Notes: generated from the letters alone by a model not told the origin. Shown: positions 1 through 6,624, numbered from the stretch's first letter. The stretch: DNA of 7,056 nt from Microcoleaceae cyanobacterium UBA11344 (GCA_003483675.1 DMYK01000024.1:1-7056); one strand, 5' to 3'. Program-made: numbers and translations.

Positions 1-9
1 GACTCCTGC
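1..9 (-). promoter_or_regulatory. ribosome binding site for a further gene beyond the left edge
   Basis: The minus strand ends in GCAGGAGTC. The same nine bases (with one more matching T before them) precede the 668-aa lipoxygenase start, where the ATG follows four bases later. A further minus-strand gene therefore probably begins just outside the window, about 60 bp after the mini-lipoxygenase stop. Confidence 0.45.
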
Positions 10-26
10 AAGGATTGCTATAAATG

Positions 27-46
27 AAAGCCAAATCAGTGGCTTT
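27..46 (-). terminator. weak hairpin after the mini-lipoxygenase stop
   Basis: The minus strand reads AAAGCC-ACTGATTT-GGCTTT, a perfect 6-bp stem with an 8-base loop, starting 11 nt after the stop codon and followed by CATTTAT. The stem is short and the U-tract is interrupted, so termination would be partial at best. Confidence 0.3.
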
Positions 47-57
47 TGAGACTGACA

Positions 58-1347
58 CTAAATACTGATACTCATCAGAATTGTGTCGATCGCAATTCCT
101 GGTTCGATTTGTTCCCGATTTTCCCAGAGTGCTTCTTTGAGCTTGTTAGCAACAGGCAGATCCACCCCCATGATTGGGTTATGGCGAACCGAGGTCAGAT
201 TCAAGGTTGTTGATAGCTGTCTGCCATTTCTAGCAGCCGTCATCTGGTCATTCTCCTTCCACATACCCAGGGTCGCATACTCAATGTCCCCGCCATCTTC
301 ATACTGCTTGTGATTCACCCAAGAATGCTGGAAGGTGCTGATATAGATTACATAAACGCACATTTCCCGCAAGTCTTGCAGGGTTTTAATGTCTAATGTT
401 CCCAACTCTGGTTTGAGAATGGAGTAAGCAGCCAGATCCTTCGACATTGCTTCAATTTCAGACCAGTATTCTTGAATACCAGCTTGATTTTGATCGAAAA
501 AGTCCTTAACATACTTGTTGATGATTTGCCAGAAGGCGATCGCCGCTCGATCGTAGTGATTATTTGCCACATAATCCGGCAGTGTGTGCGATCGAGGACT
601 CCAATGGCGATAGGTAAGCGTTTTCAATCCTTCCACCAAAATTCTTTGAGTATCCTCATAATTCAGAACAGTTAACTGAGGAACAACACCCTCTTTAGCA
701 TCTGAACCGACTAATTCGCTTAAACCCTGCTGATTAATCGACAGCAAGCCCTCAAAATGTGGCTCTAACAATTCAATAATCGGGTTATTGACCACATTAC
801 GGTAGTAGGCCATTGCATATTGATCCATATTCAGGTGAGTGCCACCTAAATGAGTTACGGTTTCGTGCAGCACAAACTCGGCACAACGGAACAGTTTTTT
901 TGCCCATTCCCAATCCCGATCGCGGGGACTAAGATTCTGAATCTCCGTCTCTCCGTGTAGAACAAATTCAATAGAGTGAACATGAAGTTGTTGTCCATCC
1001 AAACAGAAACGGGCTTCAATGAATTGGGGTAAAATCCCGTTTGGATCAACGGTCACGTCACTAAAGTCGTAACGAATAATATACTGCCAGGGCTGATTCT
1101 CTACTCGCTTTAGCTTACCCGGACTGAAACCATTCAAACGACGCTCCACAAAAAATTCATCACTAAATTTATCGGGACGCAGACGAGTGAGATTGGGCAT
1201 CAGGTAAGATACAGTATTAATCTCAGTTCCCCCGCTTGAGAGGTTAGGGGCAGTCAGTATCTGACGAACTCCTCCCAGACCGTACAAGCTGAGCTTAAAA
1301 TTGTAGTCCCATTTGCTGCTTGGTTGCACAGTGGGGGGAAGGGGTTT
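58..1347 (-). repeat. duplicated lipoxygenase core, copy B (mini-lipoxygenase)
   Basis: Partner of copy A at 1545-2867. The two copies are direct repeats of about 1.3 kb whose ends lie within 200 bp of each other, a configuration in which homologous recombination could fuse or delete genes. Differences concentrate around the segment after the Coffa residue (235-270 in this protein). Confidence 0.85.
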
Positions 1348-1425
1348 GGTGACATCAAAGGTGGGGATGTCCGATGCGTAGATGAACTTTGCTTGATTTG
1401 CCTTTCTTTGCTCAGAAACAGTCAT
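58..1425 (-). CDS. stand-alone mini-lipoxygenase (catalytic domain only)
   Basis: Predicted fatty-acid dioxygenase of 455 residues, much shorter than the usual 650 or more, consisting of the catalytic helical domain with no N-terminal beta module. Ligands by family pattern are His192 and His197 (HLGGTH), His367 and Asn371 (HSWVN), and the carboxylate of Ile455 (ending SISI). Second-shell Gln374 is kept, as in plant enzymes. The Coffa position is Gly234 (INQQG) with Leu238 four residues on, so R-type oxygenation is predicted, with the caution that bacterial exceptions to that rule exist. No signal peptide or membrane segment is seen. Residues ~27-455 align almost end to end with the catalytic half of the upstream LamG fusion, so this is a tandem paralogue without the LamG modules. 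The first residues (MTVSEQRK) echo the MSEQK start of that fusion protein. The ribosome site supports ATG 1425. Confidence 0.92.
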   Translation of the reverse strand: MTVSEQRKANQAKFIYASDIPTFDVTKPLPPTVQPSSKWDYNFKLSLYGLGGVRQILTAPNLSSGGTEINTVSYLMPNLTRLRPDKFSDEFFVERRLNGFSPGKLKRVENQPWQYIIRYDFSDVTVDPNGILPQFIEARFCLDGQQLHVHSIEFVLHGETEIQNLSPRDRDWEWAKKLFRCAEFVLHETVTHLGGTHLNMDQYAMAYYRNVVNNPIIELLEPHFEGLLSINQQGLSELVGSDAKEGVVPQLTVLNYEDTQRILVEGLKTLTYRHWSPRSHTLPDYVANNHYDRAAIAFWQIINKYVKDFFDQNQAGIQEYWSEIEAMSKDLAAYSILKPELGTLDIKTLQDLREMCVYVIYISTFQHSWVNHKQYEDGGDIEYATLGMWKENDQMTAARNGRQLSTTLNLTSVRHNPIMGVDLPVANKLKEALWENREQIEPGIAIDTILMSISI

Positions 1426-1544
1426 GTTGAATACCTCTAAAATCTGGATAGAAAATGAGTTTAATGCGATCGCCGAAATAGGGTTTTCTCACCCGATAAT
1501 TCCCCTGAAAAAAGAGAGACTTTTTGAATTACGCCAGAAGTTTG
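1426..1544 (-). other. 119-bp spacer between the paralogous lipoxygenase genes
   Basis: I see no promoter-quality hexamer pair on the minus strand. Two weak hairpins are possible: an A/T stem AAAAAG-TCTCT-CTTTTT followed by one more T, and GGGT-GAGAAA-ACCC. Neither is a convincing terminator. A HIP1 octamer lies at 1466-1473. Same orientation and a short spacer favour co-transcription of the two genes. Confidence 0.5.
1434..1438 (-). promoter_or_regulatory. ribosome binding site of the mini-lipoxygenase gene
   Basis: AGAGG, in TTTTAGAGGTATTC, lies 8 nt before ATG 1425, the same spacing as in the two upstream genes. Confidence 0.6.
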
Positions 1545-2867
1545 CTAAATGCTGATACTCATCATCAGCTTGTCAAGGGGAAGCCCTGGTTCAATTTGAG
1601 CGCGTTGTTTCCAGATGGCATCCTTCAGTTCAGTAGGCCCCACATCCATAATCAAGTTGCAACGAACCGCCGTCAAGTTTTGCATGGACAATATCTGTTT
1701 GGCGTGTCTGGCTGCCAATAGGGGGTCAGTATCTTTCCAGGCGCTCATGGTGACATAATCAACATCACCGCCATCTTCAAATTGCTTGTTATTGACCCAG
1801 GAGTGGTAGAAAGTGCTGTTATAGATCACATAAACACACAAATCCTGGAGGTCTTGCATGGTTTTGATATCTAGAATGCCCAATTCTTTTTTAAGAATAG
1901 TGTTAGCACTCAAGTCTTCAGACATCCCCACAATTTCTGACCAGTAAGTTTGAATGCCCGCACGGTTGGCAAAGAAGCGACTCACATAGTCAGTGATGAT
2001 CCGCCACATCGTAGCTGCACTGCGATCGAAGTGGTTGTTAGTAATGTAATCTGGGAGAAATTGCGATCGGGGGTTGCCATTGCGATAGGTCATATTACTC
2101 AATTCCTGCCGAATCAAGACATACATATTGTCAACATCCACACAGGAAAGAAAAGTAACAGCACCATCTACATCCTTGCCGTCCTTGTCTTTGTAGCCCA
2201 GAATCGCAAATACACCCCGTGTATTCATATTCAGGACAATTTCTAGATGGGGTTCGAGTAACTTTTGAATGGGATTGTTGATGACGTTACGATAGAACGC
2301 CATTGCATACTGATCAATATTCAGGTGGAGACGACCTAAGTGTATTCCCGTTTCGTGGTAGAGAAATTCGGTACAACGGAACAGTTTTTTAGCCCATTCC
2401 CAGTCTTGATCGCCGGGGCGTTGAATTTGGACTTGGGTTTCGCCGAACAGGGTGTATTCGATGGAGTGGGGGGTAAGTTGTTGCCCTTCCAAACAGAAGC
2501 GAGCTTCAATCAATTTGGGCAAAATACCGTGGGTATCAATTTTTTGAATGCCACTCATGTCATAGCGAATCACATAGTGCCAAGGCTGGTTTTCCACTCG
2601 CTTGAGTTGACCAGGATTAAAACCATTAAGACGGCGTTCTACAAAAAATTCATCACTGTATTTATCCAGACGCAGACGGGTCAGGTTTTCCGGGGCTGTC
2701 GCAATCTGTTTGGGTGGTAATTTGGCGGGAATTTTGCTAAAGTCTCCAGCATTTTCCACCAAGACTTGCCGCATTAAGACATCCTTGGTTGCTCCTCCCA
2801 AACCATAAGCGGATTGATAGAAGTTAGCCAGCCAGCGGGCGGATGGGTGGACTTCAGATGGTAGCGG
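1545..2867 (-). repeat. duplicated lipoxygenase core, copy A (catalytic part of the fusion gene)
   Basis: Homologous to copy B at 58-1347, in direct orientation. The proteins share long blocks such as SDEFFVERRLNGF, LKRVENQPW, DWEWAKKLFRC and NPI-x-x-LLEPH, and both end in SISI. DNA identity is still visible: ACAAAAAATTCATCACT occurs at 2641-2657 and at 1148-1164. This is a tandem gene duplication. Confidence 0.85.
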
Positions 2868-4319
2868 TTTAAAAGCGTCCAAGGCACGAATATCACCAAT
2901 TTTGCCTGCATAGCTAAATTTCTCTTTGCGGCTGAGAATAGCAATGGGTAACTTAGATTTGCTCCAAGTTGCACCAGCAATCATGCCAAAGCTGTCAGAA
3001 AAACAAGAATCGTAGGCGATTTCCCCTGAACCTTTTTCTAGTAACCAATAACCCACCAATCCTGGTTCGATGTTTTCTAAACGGCGAGACATATTGGCTT
3101 GAATTTCGGCCGCGGTGCGGGGGATGTTCCAGATGCGGAGTTCTCCTAGTTGACCCGTAAAATGGGAATTTGCGGCATAACTTTTGCCAATTAATAAGTC
3201 TGCTTCGGCGTTTTCGGCGATCGCGCCTTCGATTTTAGCTGCGCCCTGAGACTTACCATTGACAAACATTTCTGCCTGCTGATTATTGACAACCACAGCG
3301 AGGTGATACCAACGATCGAGACCAATCTCCGTCTGGGTAGTTCCTCCCAAAACTAGATTCCGTTTATCTTTCGTGGAGTAGATAAACATCGGGAGTTTTG
3401 TACTTTCGTCAACAAACAAACCATAGAAAATGGCTGCTTTATCAAGGGAAGGTTGACCTGGTTTATCCGGCTCTATAGGATTGTATTGCTTCGTAAAAAT
3501 CGAACCACCTTTGTAAGAAGCTAAATTAACCCAAGCTTCCAGGGTCATCGTTTGAGTAAGACCGAGAAACCTCACCCCTTTGTCAGAGCTTTGCCCCTTA
3601 CCACAAGAAATATAATCGTTTTTGCCATCAAAACTAAGGACTGATTGTTGCTGGCTTTCCAGTTTGACAGGGAGTTCTGCTTCTGTCCAAGTCGTCTTGT
3701 AGAGTTTTCCATTGTTGCCAGCAATAGTGCGATCGTTAGCATCTCCATCCAAGGGAAGATAGAGACACAATCCTCTTTCACTACCCACCAGACGGCGATT
3801 CATCTGCTGTTCAATTTCTAATTGAGTGCGGGCTTGATTCCAAATCCGAAATTCAGCAAGAGAGCCTTTCCAATGGCAACTAGCATTAACAAACGAACCG
3901 ATGACCAATTTTTGAATTCCGGCTAACGATCTCTTTTGTCCACTGCCTTGATGCCAGATTTTGCCATTCTGATAAATGTACATTTGTCCCGTGACAGCAT
4001 CTTTCACAAAAGCCCAATGAGTCCAGACATTGTAATCAGTGAGTTGGACTGTTTTTTCAATGCGATCGAATCCATTCTGATTACCCGCATCCCAAAAAAT
4101 CCGAGTATCTGCGGTGTGTTTCCAAGGTAAATGAATATTTAAAACCCGTACATTTTGAGCATTATAAGCCTCCAGAACACTGGTTTGTTGTGTGAGACTA
4201 TTTTCTCCTTTAGCCCAAAATTCGATAGTGATTGCCTTTTCAATAGAGGGAAACCCTTTAGACAATTCAACACGATCGTTGACACCATTAAAAGTGAGAA
4301 CAAATTTTTGCTCAGACAT
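1545..4319 (-). CDS. LamG-LamG-lipoxygenase fusion protein
   Basis: Predicted fatty-acid dioxygenase joined to two concanavalin-like jelly-roll domains (LamG/Laminin_G_3 type), 924 residues. LamG1 is ~1-220 (VLTFNGVNDRVEL, ITIEFWAKG, SLAEFRIWNQARTQLEIEQQM, closing LCLYLPLDGD). LamG2 is ~225-465 and repeats the same signposts (VLSFDGKNDYISCG, MTLEAWVN, LGELRIWNIPRTAAEIQANM, VGYWLLEKGSG). The lipoxygenase domain is ~466-924. Ligands by family pattern are His660, His665, His839, Asn843 and the carboxylate of Ile924 (ending SISI, as in soybean lipoxygenase). The Coffa residue is Gly702 (MNTRG), which predicts R-type oxygenation; the oxygen-channel position four later is Ile706 rather than Leu. 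There is no PLAT domain. LamG modules usually sit on secreted proteins, yet no signal peptide precedes LamG1, so cytosolic action or non-classical export must be assumed. The catalytic half is clearly homologous to the next gene downstream. Start ATG 4319 is supported by its ribosome site and by LamG1 beginning at once. Confidence 0.92.
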   Translation of the reverse strand: MSEQKFVLTFNGVNDRVELSKGFPSIEKAITIEFWAKGENSLTQQTSVLEAYNAQNVRVLNIHLPWKHTADTRIFWDAGNQNGFDRIEKTVQLTDYNVWTHWAFVKDAVTGQMYIYQNGKIWHQGSGQKRSLAGIQKLVIGSFVNASCHWKGSLAEFRIWNQARTQLEIEQQMNRRLVGSERGLCLYLPLDGDANDRTIAGNNGKLYKTTWTEAELPVKLESQQQSVLSFDGKNDYISCGKGQSSDKGVRFLGLTQTMTLEAWVNLASYKGGSIFTKQYNPIEPDKPGQPSLDKAAIFYGLFVDESTKLPMFIYSTKDKRNLVLGGTTQTEIGLDRWYHLAVVVNNQQAEMFVNGKSQGAAKIEGAIAENAEADLLIGKSYAANSHFTGQLGELRIWNIPRTAAEIQANMSRRLENIEPGLVGYWLLEKGSGEIAYDSCFSDSFGMIAGATWSKSKLPIAILSRKEKFSYAGKIGDIRALDAFKPLPSEVHPSARWLANFYQSAYGLGGATKDVLMRQVLVENAGDFSKIPAKLPPKQIATAPENLTRLRLDKYSDEFFVERRLNGFNPGQLKRVENQPWHYVIRYDMSGIQKIDTHGILPKLIEARFCLEGQQLTPHSIEYTLFGETQVQIQRPGDQDWEWAKKLFRCTEFLYHETGIHLGRLHLNIDQYAMAFYRNVINNPIQKLLEPHLEIVLNMNTRGVFAILGYKDKDGKDVDGAVTFLSCVDVDNMYVLIRQELSNMTYRNGNPRSQFLPDYITNNHFDRSAATMWRIITDYVSRFFANRAGIQTYWSEIVGMSEDLSANTILKKELGILDIKTMQDLQDLCVYVIYNSTFYHSWVNNKQFEDGGDVDYVTMSAWKDTDPLLAARHAKQILSMQNLTAVRCNLIMDVGPTELKDAIWKQRAQIEPGLPLDKLMMSISI
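2925..3647 (-). repeat. LamG domain copy 2 (internal protein repeat)
   Basis: Codes about residues 225-465 of the fusion protein. It is the second concanavalin-like module and directly precedes the catalytic domain. Compared with copy 1 it carries an insertion rich in Pro and Asp (YNPIEPDKPGQPSLD) after the second strand. Confidence 0.75.
3660..4319 (-). repeat. LamG domain copy 1 (internal protein repeat)
   Basis: Codes residues 1-220 of the fusion protein. It aligns by eye with copy 2 (2925-3647) at the FDG/FNG-xND entry strand, the (L/I)E-x-W-(V/A) strand, the N-G-K hairpin, the E-x-RIWN-x-x-RT motif and the final L-x-L/W-L strand. The copies are well diverged, so this is an old domain duplication or independent recruitment, not a recent DNA repeat. 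Confidence 0.75.
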
Positions 4320-4327
4320 GGATTGCT

Positions 4328-4332
4328 TCCTT
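4328..4332 (-). promoter_or_regulatory. ribosome binding site of the LamG-lipoxygenase gene
   Basis: AAGGA, within ACAAAGGAAG, lies 8 nt before the ATG at 4319. Confidence 0.7.
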
Positions 4333-4353
4333 TGTAAAACTTATCCAACATTC

Positions 4354-4399
4354 CCTGCGACCAAGTGGCTGAGAGTCCTCACTATTACTAAGTCGCAGG
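4354..4399 (-). promoter_or_regulatory. stem with long loop in the leader of the LamG-lipoxygenase gene
   Basis: A perfect 8-bp inverted repeat (CCTGCGAC / GTCGCAGG) flanks a 30-base interior, which itself can form a small TGAG/CTCA hairpin around a 4-base loop. In the minus-strand transcript it ends 34 nt before the ATG, just upstream of the ribosome site. No U-run follows, so it is not an intrinsic terminator. A leader RNA structure or a protein site is possible. Confidence 0.4.
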
Positions 4400-4408
4400 A
4401 AAAGTACG

Positions 4409-4433
4409 ATTGAGTAAATCAAACTTATTCAAT
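4409..4433. promoter_or_regulatory. operator-like imperfect palindrome
   Basis: On the plus strand, ATTGAGTAA (4409-4417) and TTATTCAAT (4425-4433) pair at 8 of 9 positions across a 7-base centre. AT-rich dyads of this size are typical of dimeric repressor sites. It lies about 90 bp upstream of the LamG-lipoxygenase start. No regulator is identified, and in an AT-rich spacer chance is a real alternative. Confidence 0.3.
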
Positions 4434-4542
4434 ATTAAACCACATTGCAGTTACCTATTATGAAAAGTTCGCCGTTTTATTTTTATTCTGAACTTCCTCT
4501 GCGGTTCTGGTTCGGGATGTGGAATCTGCTGTATAATCATCA

Positions 4543-4550
4543 GCGATCGC
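4543..4550. repeat. HIP1 octamer GCGATCGC
   Basis: Highly iterated palindrome typical of many cyanobacterial genomes. Other perfect copies in the window are at 536-543, 1466-1473 (intergenic) and 3217-3224. It marks the host lineage rather than a local function. Confidence 0.9.
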
Positions 4551-4609
4551 TCGGACTTGATATTAGTGTATTTTCAGACTGACACCAAATTTTGCTTTTT
4601 TCGTGTTAC

Positions 4610-6616
4610 TTAAACATTAATCAAGGCTCGAATATTACCAACATCATAACCTAAATCGGCAAATTTTTGTTTGTAACTCGCCAAAGTCGTTCTGAATTTT
4701 TCAGGAATATCATCATCCTCATTCTTGAGAATATAGCCGTATTTAATGGCAGTCAGAACATTGACCATATAGATTAGATTGGTCGATTCTAAGATATTAG
4801 GTGCAATGCTTGGATCATTTTCATTGCCAAAGCTGCCATTGCGTAATGCCAGGGAGTTGTAGAAAATTTCTCCCCCCTCATCAGCCTGAGAATCATTAAC
4901 CCAAGAATGCCATAAAGTGATAAAGAAGACAACATAACGGCAAAACTCTTTTAAGTTTTGGATGTCCTCGGCACTAGGTTTATCTGAATTCGTAATCGGG
5001 CGAGTTGCCTTGATTTTACCATTAACAGTTGTCCTGGGGATGTCTGGTTTGTCAAGCTCATTGTAATCATACCAGTCGTAGTCATTATCAAGGGAAGAGC
5101 CACATGGTTGAGATGGTTGATAGGCAACGCTATGTTCGATAATATCATCGGATAGACGGTGAATTTCCCCCCATTCTTTCACAATCTCCTCTTGGTAATC
5201 TTCAAAAAAGGCATCAATGTATTCGGTTAAAACCTGCCAGTAAAGATTAGTTATCTTGGCAAAGGTATGTGACTCGCAGATTGGCTGACGAGGTTTCCAG
5301 CCTTTCCAATCATAAGTCGCCATACTTTCCTTGCATATTTGTACCACTGATGCGGGGATTAAGGGTCCATTGGTGGTAACTAAGCCAATCGTAGGGGATA
5401 CTAACACCTCATCGGCACGTTGATTAATATTAACCAGACTTTTTACGTGAGGAGATAAGATCAGACGGACAGGATTTTTGCGTAAATTGCGGAAGACAGC
5501 GATGGTATATTGTTCCATCTGTAAATGAGCTTTAATATAATGCTCAATCATTTCTGCCGCAAAGAAACTATTTGTGCGGAAAATTCGTTTTGCTTGCAAC
5601 CATTTTTCCTCATCTTTAGGTGTATAAGTAACCGGATCTTTGAGGCGAGAATGGGGAAGATAGGAGTCTGGATAACGACTTTGAACAGTGATAGCAGTGG
5701 GGACTAATTTACCGCCTTTCAATTCAAAAAAGGCTTCTACATTATTAAGATCGTGGTCATCATCTTTTTCGTAATTATCCCAATTGAATGCTGTCTTAAA
5801 CAGATTCGGGTTGTGCTTATTCCGCTTCATCAAACAGGGATTCATGCCATTGAGAACCCGCGAAACAAAGTATTCATCACTTCGGCTATAACCTGGATTT
5901 TTTTGATCCAATTTTATGGTTAAATTCGGGGGGTAAGCCGCTTGAATTTCTGGCAAAGTTGGCTGATCGGGATGGAGAGTATTAGTAATAACGTGCTTAG
6001 CTTTAATAGGTACTAAACCACTAGCAGCATCATAACCTTGGAGGGTACGCCCTACAGAATAATCATCCGGTGTACCTTCTAATTCACTGAAAAACAGACG
6101 GGCAAAATGGCTATCTGGTTTATAAAGCCAGTAAGGCACTGTACAGGTACCGAAGTCGTAGGCTTTTTCTTTCACATTGTCTTGTCCTTTGATGATATAG
6201 GCAATACGATAGGTAGAAACTTGTTGATTATCCCGATCAAAACTAATGCGATTTTCTAGCAATCTTAACTCTAAATCTGGCGCGTCTAGAAAGCCTGCCT
6301 TTGCTGGATCATAGTAGATGGTAAACTGACCATTGTAATCAGTGATGCCCGTACCTAGATAATCCCCAGGAGTGCCGATATCTCGATCCCACAATTCTAG
6401 TTCTATACTGTGCAATGGCTTATTAGTATCACCAAAAACTAATTTTCCAGTGGCTTTATGTAATTGTTCGAGAGGTTTGTCAAACTTCTGCTCATGGCGT
6501 TGAAAAATGCTTTTTTTGGCGTTTTTTTCCGCTTTCTTTTTTCCTAGAGCACTATCAGCTACTTTAATGCCCAAAACTTGCTTTACTTCATCGACAATCT
6601 TTTTGAAATCTGACAT
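4610..6616 (-). CDS. lipoxygenase with N-terminal transthyretin-like domain; C-terminal Val ligand
   Basis: Predicted non-haem metal dioxygenase that inserts O2 into polyunsaturated fatty acids to give hydroperoxides; probably cytosolic, as no signal peptide or membrane segment is seen. Of 668 residues, about 1-50 are Lys-rich (GKKKAEKNAKK). Residues ~55-165 look like a transthyretin-like beta-sandwich (ELELWDRD, TDYNGQFTIYY). From ~240 on is the lipoxygenase domain, with SDEYFVSRVLNGMNP near the front. Metal ligands by family pattern are His359, His364, His570, Asn574 and the terminal carboxylate of Val668, where Ile is usual. The Coffa position is Ala401 (INQRA), with the oxygen-channel Leu405 four residues later. 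An acidic, aromatic insert (~505-550, DNDYDWYDYNELD) precedes the His570 helix and is absent from the other two enzymes. There is no PLAT domain. It is the most divergent of the three paralogues and has its own promoter. A longer ATG at 6673 (687 aa) is less likely, because it lies upstream of the predicted transcript start and has no comparable ribosome site. Confidence 0.9.
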   Translation of the reverse strand: MSDFKKIVDEVKQVLGIKVADSALGKKKAEKNAKKSIFQRHEQKFDKPLEQLHKATGKLVFGDTNKPLHSIELELWDRDIGTPGDYLGTGITDYNGQFTIYYDPAKAGFLDAPDLELRLLENRISFDRDNQQVSTYRIAYIIKGQDNVKEKAYDFGTCTVPYWLYKPDSHFARLFFSELEGTPDDYSVGRTLQGYDAASGLVPIKAKHVITNTLHPDQPTLPEIQAAYPPNLTIKLDQKNPGYSRSDEYFVSRVLNGMNPCLMKRNKHNPNLFKTAFNWDNYEKDDDHDLNNVEAFFELKGGKLVPTAITVQSRYPDSYLPHSRLKDPVTYTPKDEEKWLQAKRIFRTNSFFAAEMIEHYIKAHLQMEQYTIAVFRNLRKNPVRLILSPHVKSLVNINQRADEVLVSPTIGLVTTNGPLIPASVVQICKESMATYDWKGWKPRQPICESHTFAKITNLYWQVLTEYIDAFFEDYQEEIVKEWGEIHRLSDDIIEHSVAYQPSQPCGSSLDNDYDWYDYNELDKPDIPRTTVNGKIKATRPITNSDKPSAEDIQNLKEFCRYVVFFITLWHSWVNDSQADEGGEIFYNSLALRNGSFGNENDPSIAPNILESTNLIYMVNVLTAIKYGYILKNEDDDIPEKFRTTLASYKQKFADLGYDVGNIRALINV

Positions 6617-6624
6617 CATAATGA

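Larger units (their letters stand above)
4320..4609 (-). other. 290-bp intergenic region between the two long lipoxygenase genes
   Basis: I find no convincing open frame on either strand. It holds a HIP1 octamer, an operator-like dyad (4409-4433), a long-looped stem (4354-4399) and a ribosome site. No hexamer pair on the minus strand is good enough to call a promoter, and no GC-rich stem with a U-tract ends the upstream gene. Co-transcription and independent transcription are both possible. The length suggests regulatory content for the LamG-lipoxygenase gene. Confidence 0.6.

Noticed and set aside
49..63. AGACTGACACTAAAT repeated with one mismatch at 4576-4590, possible att or terminal repeat
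   Set aside because: One copy spans the stop codon of the mini-enzyme, and there is no transposase, integrase or matching inverted end; a 15-base near match is too little.
1950..2246. 98-codon plus-strand open frame
   Set aside because: Antisense to the metal-ligand region of the fusion protein; its open frame is explained by codon bias on the other strand.
2340..2720. 126-codon plus-strand open frame
   Set aside because: It lies wholly antisense to the conserved lipoxygenase domain and has no ribosome site or recognisable motif; it is a shadow of the real gene.
4326..4333. Single HLR1 half-site (TTTACAAA) before the LamG fusion start
   Set aside because: No second half-site lies at the required 10-bp period on either side, and a lone 8-mer is expected by chance in AT-rich spacers.
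4362..4391. CTGAGA on the plus strand as a TPP riboswitch fragment
   Set aside because: The ACCC and CTGATC-type conserved parts of the THI element are absent and no plus-strand gene follows.
4532..4537. TATAAT on the plus strand as an antisense promoter
   Set aside because: No acceptable -35 lies 16-18 bp upstream and no plus-strand gene or RNA is evident.
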